Assembly: GCF_001642475.1 (NCBI RefSeq)
Contig: NW_019174041.1
Coordinates: forward strand, 1-64,000
From: Fonsecaea monophora
Lineage: Eukaryota; Ascomycota; Eurotiomycetes; Chaetothyriales; Herpotrichiellaceae
Direction of reading: 5' to 3'
DNA: 64,000 bases
Position 1 is the stretch's first letter, and each line of letters opens with the position of its first letter. The notes below the pieces were generated by a model. It saw nothing but the letters and a program-made list of their open reading frames with translations. It was not told the DNA's origin and did not search any database. Positions 43,632 to 53,362 of this stretch are shown here, in pieces. A program made the translations under genes and the position numbers.

Positions 43632-45227
43632 ATGGTGGCCATCACCTTCATCCACCACGATCCTAGTCAAAAACCGCGGCAGAAGCAACTCGATTCCTCC
43701 CGCGCGAGAGCCCATGCCGCCCGCGTTTCTCATGACTGGAGACGCGGTGACCACCTCCCACAATGGCTTCCTCAGGGTACAGAAGTCGATGCCCAGAGTG
43801 AAGACAGCGACGGTGACCAGCTGTCGAAGGTGGCCGCCTTTGGAGGCAACTCAGATCCATTCCAATGCTTTGCGATCGAAATTACCCCTGAATTGAACCG
43901 TATCCTCACTTTCACTAGAGACGTCGCCTTGCGTGCCCACTACACACCTCTCGCCGTCCGAAAAATATCTAGTGAGCTAGCTCACGACTTCGAAAAGCCT
44001 TACATTCGGGGTGGATGGGCCGACATCGCGGCAAGTTTGCGGGATGAAGGCACGGCGCTCGCGCGCTTGACGACATATAGTCAATACTTGAGTCACTGTG
44101 TGCCAGACCCCAAGGAGATGAGAAAACTGGTGCTTCAGATGCGCATGCGCAGCCTTCAACTGTTACGCCAAAAGCTGGAAAGGCACACAAGTTCATCCTC
44201 TGTGGAAGAAAAGAACAACTTGAAGCGCCACATATTTTCGCTCTTCGATGCAGAATGCTTTTGTGGGAACACTCAGGCAGCCATTGTCCATGGCGCAACC
44301 CTGCTGAAGCTAATAGAAGAGAGCAACAAGTTCGACGCACCCATGGCACAACGGCTGTTGTACATTATCTGTCACTCGGCAGCCACCAGTGGACAGCGGA
44401 CGGTCCCATCCGTGGGTAAATGGATTCGCGACAGGTCAGAAGTCTTTTTGAAAGAGCAGGTCCCGCCACATCCCCTTGGAGTTCCCAAGAACCACGTACT
44501 CCATGCAAGCTGCACCCTCCCAGAGCTCCGAGCCCTTTTTCGACGTTGCCAATACGTGGGGGACGCGAGCATGCAACCGTCGTCCACAGAGGGCCCTACC
44601 CCGAAGGGCTCGGTCGCGAACAAGCAGGCTGCTTACATATATGTTACCGTCTCCGCTCTCATCGACCTAAGTCGCCTCAATGACATGTTTCATGATCTCG
44701 TCGAAGGGGTTTGGATGGCAAGTGCCAGGAAGCCCGAAAGATACACCCAGGCAGCACTGTCAGTGGCACTCAACTATCTCGCACGAGAGATGTTTGGTGA
44801 CTTGACCATTAGCGGTACCAACATTCGGGACTGCTCAGCTAACCTGATGGGTCAGCTGAAGTTGACATTTTCGAAAGCATATCAATCTAGCACTGTTAAC
44901 GACCGCCTAGATTTCGCATCCGCATACCTCTGGATCCTCTATGTGGGAGCACTCTGCGAACACAGAAATCGAGACAGTATCTGGAAGGCCGACATGCTTG
45001 ATGAATCCTGGTTCAGCCCACTCCTAGTTTTCCAAGCTCATTTGACGGGAGCGGTGACCTGGCCACAGATGCGTGTCGTGGCTGAGCAGTTCTTTTACGT
45101 AGACATAGTGGAACCTGATGGCGCCATTTGGTTTGATGCTCTTCTCAAGAGGTATGATCAAGCCTCTCGCCATAAGAAGCTATCATTGGCGAGCCGATAT
45201 GCTTGGTTTTTCAAAATTCGAAGATGA
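43632..45227 (+). CDS. Fungal transcription-factor-like protein without a zinc cluster
   Basis: A single exon of 531 residues from ATG at 43632 (GCCATGG context). The N-terminus has FIHHDPSQKPRQKQ followed by ARAHAARVSHDWRR, the same layout as the protein at 18305-20134 (ARSHAATVSHPTYKKK). The rest is alpha-helical, with a segment that fits the fungal transcription factor middle domain (LFDAECFCGNTQAAIVHGATLLKL, compare NIHAAIVHLSAS in the other). No Zn2Cys6 cluster is seen. Function unknown; a regulatory role is inference. It is followed in tandem, 449 bp on, by the DUF6604 gene. Confidence 0.6.
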   Translation: MVAITFIHHDPSQKPRQKQLDSSRARAHAARVSHDWRRGDHLPQWLPQGTEVDAQSEDSDGDQLSKVAAFGGNSDPFQCFAIEITPELNRILTFTRDVALRAHYTPLAVRKISSELAHDFEKPYIRGGWADIAASLRDEGTALARLTTYSQYLSHCVPDPKEMRKLVLQMRMRSLQLLRQKLERHTSSSSVEEKNNLKRHIFSLFDAECFCGNTQAAIVHGATLLKLIEESNKFDAPMAQRLLYIICHSAATSGQRTVPSVGKWIRDRSEVFLKEQVPPHPLGVPKNHVLHASCTLPELRALFRRCQYVGDASMQPSSTEGPTPKGSVANKQAAYIYVTVSALIDLSRLNDMFHDLVEGVWMASARKPERYTQAALSVALNYLAREMFGDLTISGTNIRDCSANLMGQLKLTFSKAYQSSTVNDRLDFASAYLWILYVGALCEHRNRDSIWKADMLDESWFSPLLVFQAHLTGAVTWPQMRVVAEQFFYVDIVEPDGAIWFDALLKRYDQASRHKKLSLASRYAWFFKIRR

Positions 45228-45676
45228 GCCTTTTTGCGTAAGTTGGAATGATTGGCCATGTGCCATATACTGGCACGAGCACACTGTGATGAGAATCCTG
45301 ACGGAGCGCAGGGATATGGGACTTGATTGTGAAGGACCATCTTCAGAGTGCAGGCACGAGGAGTTGATATTTGGGTTTTGGACACGGCAGTGCAAGAGGA
45401 AACCACGAAGTCGAAGTGAGAGCAGGCGCCGTTTCATCTTCCATTTCATGTCTCATTTCCCTTCACACGACTCACTTCTACCAACCTCGACCCAAATGTC
45501 TCCCATTCTCTGAATGACATACCTCGCTACCCAGGTAGTGTCCAATTTACTGCAACAGGATCATCATCTTCATCATCCCCCCTCTCCCGCGTCTTTGGAT
45601 AGGAGCCATTCTGACCTGGTGCTCAGTGACTTCCCTCTGTCCCTCCCACCTCGCCAACCCTCAGAAAGTCTTCATA
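45228..45676. other. 449-bp tandem spacer
   Basis: 3' flank of the transcription-factor-like gene and leader of the DUF6604 gene. The right end is CT-rich (ATCATCTTCATC then C-runs near 45560-45590), like a fungal core promoter. No gene. Confidence 0.55.
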
Positions 45677-48600
45677 ATGGCAAAACCATCGCTGCCTCCG
45701 TCTATGGTATCTGCCTATAAGCAATACAAGCAAGATACCGAGACCGTAGCAGGATGGCTAGCTGAGAAGTCGGCTCAAGCCGGCTACGCCTCAAACATCA
45801 AACAACCCAAACCTGAGGCAAAAGCCCGCAGGTCCGCTCAGGGCACTACCCGCAAGGCTCAAAGATCCAAGAAAATGAAGCCTGTATGCATCGTCAGAAC
45901 TGCCGAGTTGGTGGAAATGGCCAAATGCATTGTCAAGCTGCGACCAAAGGTCATCCTTAGTCGATCCATCCAGGTCATCTGGGAACGCACAATCCGAGCC
46001 AGGCGGGAATTCTCGAGGTGGTTTAGGAGCAAAGCTGCCACCAACGTTGTCCTCGATGAAAAACACTCTCACTTTGCTTCACTTCTCGAGCTTGCCCTTG
46101 AAACGCTGAGACCGTGCTACGAGATAGTCAAGGAGTCAAAGCCCACATCCCACAAGAAAGAGACCGACAAGGGAACACCCCGCCCGCCAATCAACAACAT
46201 CTTCCAGCATCTGAAAGTCGAGGATTTACTCTCCGACGAAGAGGTGGACCAAGAAGACACAACCAATATCACCTGTACGGAAGCCAAGCCCGGGAGCCCT
46301 CGTGCTCAGATCGACTTTGATGACCTGGAGGCTGAATCCGAATTCCTATTCGCCATCTGGTCCTTCATGCAGGAAGTTTTCGCCGTACGGACCTACGTCG
46401 CGTCTACTTGGCATCTGTACGCCAGTGGAGGCATCGAATTGATGCAGGCTGCCGCTATCACAAACCTGGCAGTCGATCTGGTCCGCAAAGCTGAAGCCGA
46501 ATTGGAGGCCAGCCTGCAGCGGCCCCCGGCGTACCCTGCAGCGAGGTATCCAACCGGCTCTCTACCGTTTCTCATCTTCAAACTTCATGTTGTGCCCTCG
46601 TATCAATGCAAGAAAGCTTGGGACGCAGACTTGCCGATGGTGTTTATCATCTGTGGGTGCCCAATATGCGACGTTCTTCTCTACATACCATGGGGGATGG
46701 CTAGGACATACATTCACATCCTCAAGGAGAAGCCGCCAACGTTCCCGAGCTTGGAAAATGAATTTCGCGTCCGGGTACCACCCTTTCCATCCACCAGGGT
46801 TTGTGATCCGCGGTTATTTCACGCCCAGAACCCAAGTCAGAAGGCGAAGTCGGAGCTGTCCAGGATCTTACCCAACTTTTCCCTGCTTTCCCTAATGCTG
46901 CGGGGAATGTTCATTGAGGATGAGATTCTGCACGCGGCCAGGCATATCCTTGAGAACCGCAATTGCCCCATCTGGGTCAGCTTGGCCCTACAAATTCAGC
47001 TTGACATTCAGAGAGTGGACACGATCAAGCCTATTCGCGCCTTTCAGGATCTGAACCAAGCATTCGACGTGATCAAACTTCGGGTCGAGGAGCACCAGAA
47101 GTGGTGTGAGACACACGGCGTCGAAATACGCTGGAAATCATGGCACGACCATCTTACCAGATCGCTCGATGGGTATGGGATATGGACCAAAGGCAAGATT
47201 TGCAGCAAGTCGGAGGGAAACGACGCTGGAGTGGAGGTTCCGCTGATGAAGGACTTCCCTGTCACCTGCGGCACGATGAAAACCGAACTACACCTGGAGT
47301 GGCACACTCTGGGCTTGGTGCATGTCAACAGTACGCTTCAGGTCCCCATGCTCTGCCACCTTTATAATGCACTACGTATCGTGGCGCCCCAGTCCCCCGT
47401 CTGGCCCGACATGGAGCTTGTGATCCGCAATCAGAACCCCGAGAAAATCTTCGTTGGTGGCCGCCCTGAAACGCTTGGTCAAGCGCGAAACAGGTTTCTG
47501 CTCAGCAGTGGAGTGTCTATAACAAGCCTAGCTAAAGATTCCCGCGGGATTCGATTCAGAAAGAATCCTGCAGTACGGCGATACGAACAGTCACCCATTG
47601 CCAAAAATCTGTTTGTTCGTTGGCAGGGTCAAGAGACACGGAAGATCGACGAAGCTGCGCACCGGCTCCAGGAGCATCTTTTCAGTCGGCAATATTTCGA
47701 GGACCTTGAGCGCCATTATTATGTAGCAGCCGGCTCTCCAGCGCAGACTCAGACTCAGCCTCAGAGGACGCTTTCAACACTGCGCACCAAGATGGTCCGC
47801 ACTCTGGGGAGGCTGTCTGACAGTTTCGCGGCGGAGATGCCGGGGCTGATGTTTGACTATTTCTCCATGGAGCGCCGATGCTTCGCCGCCTTTGAACATC
47901 TCGCGCATGCTATCTGGGTAATGGCAGATGGCGGGGTACCCTCTGTCACGCCGGTCGATCACCCTGCTGCCAACGCGTTCGGACTCACAATCGACATTTT
48001 CAATGAAGCTTTCAGTTTACAGATGATGATCCGCAGTCTCGAATCCCAAAAACGGACTGTGAACAGAGCTCAGGGACTGGCAGCGGCAAAGCGTCTGAAG
48101 TCGATGGTGCCGCAGTTCCAGAACGAAAATGACCAGGTGTACTTGAACGCTTTGACGCACTTGCGCAACGGCCGCATAGGTGAGGTACTTGGGAAATGCG
48201 CTGGTCTTTCTGAACATGCCGCAGCAGCTCGGGCTTTCGGACCGTTAAGCAAATGGATTGAGAACCTTGTCAACGAACAGAAAGGTGACGCAGAGCTTGT
48301 GAAGTTGCGGAGAGTTGTCGGAACCAAGGACTCTGGAATATGTCTCTTTCGCCCTTCAAGCTTGGAGGCATTGTATGGTCCCGGGAAAGAGCAATCGTGG
48401 GGGGGTATTGTGGTTGCTGAAAGCGTGATCAAAGAGGCAGTGTTGTGCAGAGCCGCAAACCCGGTCGTGTACTTGGCCGCCAGGCTCTTTCTCCATCAGG
48501 AGAAGATGACGTGCGGCGCAGGTGCAGATTCTTATGGGAGTAGCGGCCTCAAGGCCGGCGATGTCAAAGACCTCGAGCGAGAGATCACCGAATATTGGTT

Positions 48601-48706
48601 CAAAAGTGATTCCAACACATGGGAGGGACATGGCCAGTCGCAGAAGGAAGACTGGGAGAAATGGGAAGGGATCTACGGCAGAGAAGGCCGACTGGCGAGA
48701 AAGTGA
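45677..48706 (+). CDS. DUF6604-type large protein of unknown function
   Basis: A single exon of 1009 residues. The start at 45677 (ATAATGG) is preferred because the family pattern begins here: MVSAYKQYKQDTETVAGWLAEKSAQ, that is, a helical SYxxYKxDT...WL segment at residues 10-33. A Lys/Arg-rich linker follows, then the repeated helical block LVEMAKCIVKLRPKVILS near 75-100, an acidic patch LLSDEEVDQEDTTN and a long region without a known fold. There are no transmembrane segments, signal peptide, NTPase motif or protease motif I can name. Such proteins are widespread in filamentous ascomycetes and uncharacterised. It is a long intronless gene in an intron-rich neighbourhood, but its codon use looks ordinary. 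Confidence 0.72.
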   Translation: MAKPSLPPSMVSAYKQYKQDTETVAGWLAEKSAQAGYASNIKQPKPEAKARRSAQGTTRKAQRSKKMKPVCIVRTAELVEMAKCIVKLRPKVILSRSIQVIWERTIRARREFSRWFRSKAATNVVLDEKHSHFASLLELALETLRPCYEIVKESKPTSHKKETDKGTPRPPINNIFQHLKVEDLLSDEEVDQEDTTNITCTEAKPGSPRAQIDFDDLEAESEFLFAIWSFMQEVFAVRTYVASTWHLYASGGIELMQAAAITNLAVDLVRKAEAELEASLQRPPAYPAARYPTGSLPFLIFKLHVVPSYQCKKAWDADLPMVFIICGCPICDVLLYIPWGMARTYIHILKEKPPTFPSLENEFRVRVPPFPSTRVCDPRLFHAQNPSQKAKSELSRILPNFSLLSLMLRGMFIEDEILHAARHILENRNCPIWVSLALQIQLDIQRVDTIKPIRAFQDLNQAFDVIKLRVEEHQKWCETHGVEIRWKSWHDHLTRSLDGYGIWTKGKICSKSEGNDAGVEVPLMKDFPVTCGTMKTELHLEWHTLGLVHVNSTLQVPMLCHLYNALRIVAPQSPVWPDMELVIRNQNPEKIFVGGRPETLGQARNRFLLSSGVSITSLAKDSRGIRFRKNPAVRRYEQSPIAKNLFVRWQGQETRKIDEAAHRLQEHLFSRQYFEDLERHYYVAAGSPAQTQTQPQRTLSTLRTKMVRTLGRLSDSFAAEMPGLMFDYFSMERRCFAAFEHLAHAIWVMADGGVPSVTPVDHPAANAFGLTIDIFNEAFSLQMMIRSLESQKRTVNRAQGLAAAKRLKSMVPQFQNENDQVYLNALTHLRNGRIGEVLGKCAGLSEHAAAARAFGPLSKWIENLVNEQKGDAELVKLRRVVGTKDSGICLFRPSSLEALYGPGKEQSWGGIVVAESVIKEAVLCRAANPVVYLAARLFLHQEKMTCGAGADSYGSSGLKAGDVKDLEREITEYWFKSDSNTWEGHGQSQKEDWEKWEGIYGREGRLARK

Positions 48707-49291
48707 CCTTGTATGGGATAGTCAACGACCGTGCACGGATTAGCCTGTTGCTTGCAACTGGATTGAAGACGAGAAATGAAAAATGAACATGAAAGGTATG
48801 AAAATGGAGATGGAGATGGCATCTGCAGTGTGCAGGAATGGCATTGATGTTGTGTTAGAAGGCAATGATGCTTACGGTGGGATAGAGGGAGCATATTGAC
48901 TTTGAGACAGTATCAATTGTATGTATGTATTTGTAGTAGATATCTATGTAAACACAAGAGATTCAGAAGCAAGAAACTCACGCCTTGTGACTTTCATTGT
49001 GTATGCGCCCTTTCGGCTGAGCGGGACCGGACACGGCCGTTTCTAATAGTCCGATATACGCATATCCCGAGTATGTACCTTACCTTACCTCGGAACATGT
49101 TGTGAGTCCTTGCGTATCTACAGTTGGTTCTAAGTAATCACGGAATCCCAATCCCAACGGTAGCGGTAGCTGCGCGGATATCCACGGCGTGTCACCAAAT
49201 CCCATCATACATGATGGATTGATTTATTGACCGAATAAAAGCAAAGACATTTTGGCCGACCCCCTCATTTCAACACCACCCCAAACCAACT
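48707..49291. other. 585-bp tandem spacer
   Basis: 3' flank of the DUF6604 gene and promoter of the CoA-transferase family gene. ACCTTACCTTACCTC repeats occur near 49077-49091. No gene. Confidence 0.6.
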
Positions 49292-51007
49292 ATGGACAGA
49301 AGACACTTCAGCACCGTCGACAGCCTCACCCATCTCTGGACCACGCTGGGTCTTCCACCAAAAGCCCTCGGGTCCGTCCGCCTCCCAGACGCAGACGCCC
49401 TGGGTCTCCCCTCGTCGTTCAAGATCGGAAACCTGGCGCAGTCGTCCATCGCGCTGACGGCTCTACTTGCGGCGCTGATCCACACGTCCCAGCGCCATCG
49501 GGGTGCCGAGAACGGGAACGACGGTGACGATGACGAGGATAACGACACGGCAGTCCCAACGGTCACAGTCCCCCTGCACCACGCCGTGGTCGAGTTCCGG
49601 TCCGAGCGATTCCACACGATCGCGGGCTCCCATCCGGGTGGCGGACGACCGCACAGCGCCGTCGGCGGCCTCCACCGCACCTCGGACGGGTGGGTGCGCG
49701 TGCACGACATTTTCCCGCACCACCGCGCGCGGGCGCTCGAGGTTCTGGGCTGCAGTGCGGACGCTGACCGCGAGGCCGTGGCCGCCGCCATCGGCAGGTG
49801 GCGGTGCGTGGATCTGGAGAATACGGCGCTCGAGGCTGGCGCAGTGGTCGCCGCCCTCAGGAGCTATGAGCAGTGGGATGTACTTCCCCATGCGAAGGCG
49901 ATTAGGGATTTCCCTATTCAGATCAGGGAGATCGGTAGTGACGACGATGGCCTCGCTGCTGGTCGTGGTGACGGCAGTCTAGGCGGCTGGCAGGAAAGAA
50001 AGTCCCAGCAGAACAGCGGCGACAATTCCAGTGCCAAAGCCCTCCACGGCGTCCGAGTCCTCGAGATGAGTCGAGTCATCGCAGCCCCCGTAGCCGGACG
50101 AACGCTGGCCGCGCACGGCGCCGACGTGCTCTGGGTCACCAGCCCCGGCCTGCCCGACCTCCCCGTCATCGACCGCGACACAGCACGGGGCAAACGCACC
50201 GCGAGTTTGGACCTCGACCTCGACACCGACGCCAAAGCCGACAACCCCTCCCATGCCTCTGCGCGTGCACGGGGGAATCACGAAAGTGACAGCGCAAGCG
50301 ACAAGGAGATATTACTCTCGCTCGCCGACGACGCCGACGTCTTCCTCCAGGGCTACCGCCCAGGCAGTCTCGCAGGGCGCGGCCTGTCGATCGACGCCCT
50401 CATCGCGCGACGCAGACAAAAGGGCATAAGACGCGGGATCGTCTGCGCGAATCTCTCGGCCTACGGGGCTGACGGGCCCTGGCGTGCCCGGCGCGGCTTC
50501 GACTCGCTGGTCCAGACGTGCTCGGGCATGAATGTGTCGGAGGCCGAACATTTTTCCTCTGCGAGGGACGATGCCGGCTCTACTGATGGTAGTGCTGCTC
50601 CTCACAACGCTGGTGGTGTTGGTACCTCTGGTGCCGGTAGCGCTGCGCGCCCAATGCCCTGTCAAGCCCTGGACCACGCGTCGGGCTACTTCCTCGCCGC
50701 GGGGATCATGGCTGCGCTGTACCGCCAGTCCCAGCCCGGCTGTTCTGGCTACTCGTACGAAGTCAGCGTCAGCCTGGCCGGGACGATGAAATACCTGCGC
50801 AGCCTGGGCCAGTACCCGGGCAACACTGGGTTCCAGTGCGACGACTACGCGACCATGCAGGACGTGCCCGCCGAATACCTCGAGGAGCGCATGTCCGGGT
50901 TCGGCCTGCTCAAGGCCGTCAAGCACTCCGCGACCATCGACGGCGTGCCCGTGGGGTGGGACATTATGCCGAATCCCTTGGGGTCTGATGAGCCTCGATG
51001 GCTTTGA
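49292..51007 (+). CDS. CaiB/BaiF family III CoA-transferase or racemase-like protein
   Basis: Predicted enzyme of the CaiB/BaiF (class III CoA-transferase / alpha-methylacyl-CoA racemase) family. A single exon of 571 residues from ATG at 49292. Two family-like halves are visible: an N-terminal part (about 35-200, with IGNLAQSSIALTALLAAL and SDGWVRVHDIFPHHRARAL) and the canonical Rossmann half starting near 250 (GVRVLEMSRVIAAPVAGRTLAAHGADVL). VFLQGYRPGSLAGRGLS and the ANLSAYGADGPW motif are typical. An Asp suited to the active site occurs in QALDHASGYFLAAGI. Acidic and Ser/Gly-rich inserts (GNDGDDDEDND, residues near 75) are unusual additions. GC content is visibly higher than in the neighbours. 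Substrate unknown; it could be a CoA-transferase or a racemase. Confidence 0.85.
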   Translation: MDRRHFSTVDSLTHLWTTLGLPPKALGSVRLPDADALGLPSSFKIGNLAQSSIALTALLAALIHTSQRHRGAENGNDGDDDEDNDTAVPTVTVPLHHAVVEFRSERFHTIAGSHPGGGRPHSAVGGLHRTSDGWVRVHDIFPHHRARALEVLGCSADADREAVAAAIGRWRCVDLENTALEAGAVVAALRSYEQWDVLPHAKAIRDFPIQIREIGSDDDGLAAGRGDGSLGGWQERKSQQNSGDNSSAKALHGVRVLEMSRVIAAPVAGRTLAAHGADVLWVTSPGLPDLPVIDRDTARGKRTASLDLDLDTDAKADNPSHASARARGNHESDSASDKEILLSLADDADVFLQGYRPGSLAGRGLSIDALIARRRQKGIRRGIVCANLSAYGADGPWRARRGFDSLVQTCSGMNVSEAEHFSSARDDAGSTDGSAAPHNAGGVGTSGAGSAARPMPCQALDHASGYFLAAGIMAALYRQSQPGCSGYSYEVSVSLAGTMKYLRSLGQYPGNTGFQCDDYATMQDVPAEYLEERMSGFGLLKAVKHSATIDGVPVGWDIMPNPLGSDEPRWL

Positions 51008-51400
51008 TATCATAGAGAGGCCTCTCGGATCGGCTCAACCATGACTATCATACAGCGAGACCGCACAGGACCATAACATCCTGACCAAGCTGCCGCGTGT
51101 TCCAAAGGAAACCTATCTGTATAGTCACGAGATGGGGGTCTAAGTTCCTGCAGAGAAAGAAACAATCCTCCCTCCACTAGACACAAAGACTCCCACTTCT
51201 CATCAACAAATAGATATCCCTTCCCAGAAAGTGCCATGTCGTGTATTCTCTCAGCTACCTTGCCGATTCCACAGCTAGCCAAGACCAGGGTCGAGAATTC
51301 ACCCCCCTACTCAACATATTGACGTCTTTCTCATCACCAAGTCAAACACCCATCGCAACACCTCATAGGTCAGTTCCACTCTGCCAGCCACCTCGAGAGC
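51008..51400. other. Convergent 3' region, no gene
   Basis: 393 bp between two convergent stop codons; no feature seen. Confidence 0.65.
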
Positions 51401-53362
51401 TCAGTCAGCCGAAGACGGTTGCTTCCGCACAAAGGTATGCTTGATAATATCACCTTCCCACATGTGCGACTGCCATTCCCCAATGCCATACTTTTCAGGA
51501 GCTCTCCGAACTCCCCGGCCACCTCCACCGATGATCAGGTTGCCTGGACGGTATGTCGGGTCGGCCTGCATGCGCCGGATCACTGAGATATGGATTTGTG
51601 CATCATCTGGTATATCCCGAGTCTCTCCCATGGGAAGTGGCCTTGGTCAATGATTAGCGATTCATTCGAAAGCTTTGCAGGCTTCACAACATACCAGCGA
51701 ATAGCTTTCCATTTCCCATCTTGCAAGTCCATTCTTCGAAACGGAAGATATTCCATCATTTTCCAAAAACACACAGTCCCATGAGGCAGCCCCCCATTAT
51801 ACTTCAGACAATCGTGGATTGTGGCATCTGTGTAGCAGTTTTCCAAGGTTTGGTGGAAGGAATTGCGCGTAGCGGTGTCCTCAATTTTCTCGCCGAATTC
51901 GTCCACTGCATGGGGCGAACAGCCCAAACGAGCCATCTTGCTGTGACAAGTCAGCTTCTGAGTCGGATCAATACAGGCGTTAGAACCATCAAAGCAATAC
52001 CCAGGGTCAAATTTCAGCCCCGCGCTCTCGGCCTCATGGACCATCCACACTAACGGCGTATGGCTGAGCATCCAGTGTTCTTTATCTCCCTTTTCCCACC
52101 CTCCGCCAATATCTCCATGGCCACCCGCAAACCAGACTTCTTGCACATCTTGAGGTCGATTGGGTTGTGACCATCGGCGTCTAGCGTGCTTTCGAGGTGA
52201 TTTTGCTCTTTCCCGGAGATGTTCAGTAGAAGGAGAATGCATTGGAGCAGCGAGACTTTCCGAGGAGCTCTGTGAAGCAAGCTCGGCTCCTGGGACTACA
52301 AGTTCACCGCCTGATGAGGTGGTCAATGTAATCTTCGGACCTCCCTGTGCCGTATGCTCCGCGTGGTTTTCCTCCGCTTGCGCCTTCTCGTTCATTTGCA
52401 AAAGATCGGACTCATAGCGACGTATGTGATGGCGTCCGTGGTCCTCGTTTTGATTCTGTACTCCACTGACCAGGTCTTGACGGAACTTCGCCCGCCTTTC
52501 GTCGATCGACACGGCGTGCCTTATCACCTTTGCCGACGAACGAGCAGTGTAAGGAAACTTGCTTCGTTGCATCCAGGCCGATTCGAATCTTGGCACCGAG
52601 TTGACCGTGTCGAACAAACCAAGAAACCGAATTCGCCGAACTGGCCTGCTGCTGTCGAGGGTGTCAGAAGGTGCGGGCTGAGGTTCCGATGGTGCTGGAT
52701 AAGACTCACAATGTTTCCCTGAATCCCCGCATAAATTCATACTGCTCCTCCTCATCTTTTTTGGCCTGGTCACTGCCATCATTCTTTCTGGCAGCCCATT
52801 TGGCGTAAGTCTTCCAAGCAAACCTGATGAGCTCTTCGTTACCAGCGGCCAGCAAACCGATGTGATCTAACATTTCGGCAAGGAAACGAGCTGTGTAGGC
52901 TCCACGGCTGAACCCGAAGAAGTACAAGTCATCTTCGCAGCTGTAGTAGCGCATGAGGAACTTGTAGCCGCCCATTACATGGTCTGCAAATGATGTGCCG
53001 ACAGCCTCATCTTTGGTTTTCAAGTACCAGGATCGGATACGGCCCAATGTAGAGGTAGTTTGGATCTATCTGGTGAGCATTTCATTCATTCCACGGGGAA
53101 TTCACTGCCACTCACTGAATGAGAACTGACATATGTCCCAATGCCTGGCTGGTAGAAGGTATACATGTTCACATCGGTACGGTCAAGCATCCTGTAGAGT
53201 TTCAGGATGTTGCTGTCTGTGTCCTTCCCGCTGAACTTGTTGCCCGTGCCCTTGAGAAGTTGTCAGTGGACGCCATCAAGCGTTGAAACTCGGTGGACAA
53301 ACATCGAAACACAGGACAAAAACATTCTTCTGTCGTGTTTGGCTTGGTTCTGGGACGGCCAT
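51401..53362 (-). CDS. DUF2235 alpha/beta-hydrolase-fold protein
   Basis: Member of the DUF2235 (T6SS phospholipase effector Tle1-like catalytic) family, common in fungi as intracellular proteins. Five exons, 53362-53303, 53250-53116, 53065-52710, 52651-51695 and 51641-51401, join in frame to 582 residues. The first splice rebuilds VLCFDGTGNKFSGKDTDSN; the third RETFSRPVRRIRFLGLFDTV; the fourth (53-bp intron, GTATGT...CAAG) IRWPLPMGETRDIP. The nucleophile elbow is GFSRGAYTARF, followed by a catalytic Asp candidate in FLGLFDTVNSV and a His in WFAGGHGDIGGGW. A Ser/Lys-rich insert (about 260-320) separates these. The C-terminal block YRPGNLIIGGGGRG is typical. Lipase or esterase activity is likely but the substrate is unknown. 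Confidence 0.9.

Noticed and set aside
51642..51694. Apparent frameshift near the C-terminus of the DUF2235 protein
   Set aside because: Canonical 53-bp intron; its removal gives the conserved IRWPLPMGETRDIP.
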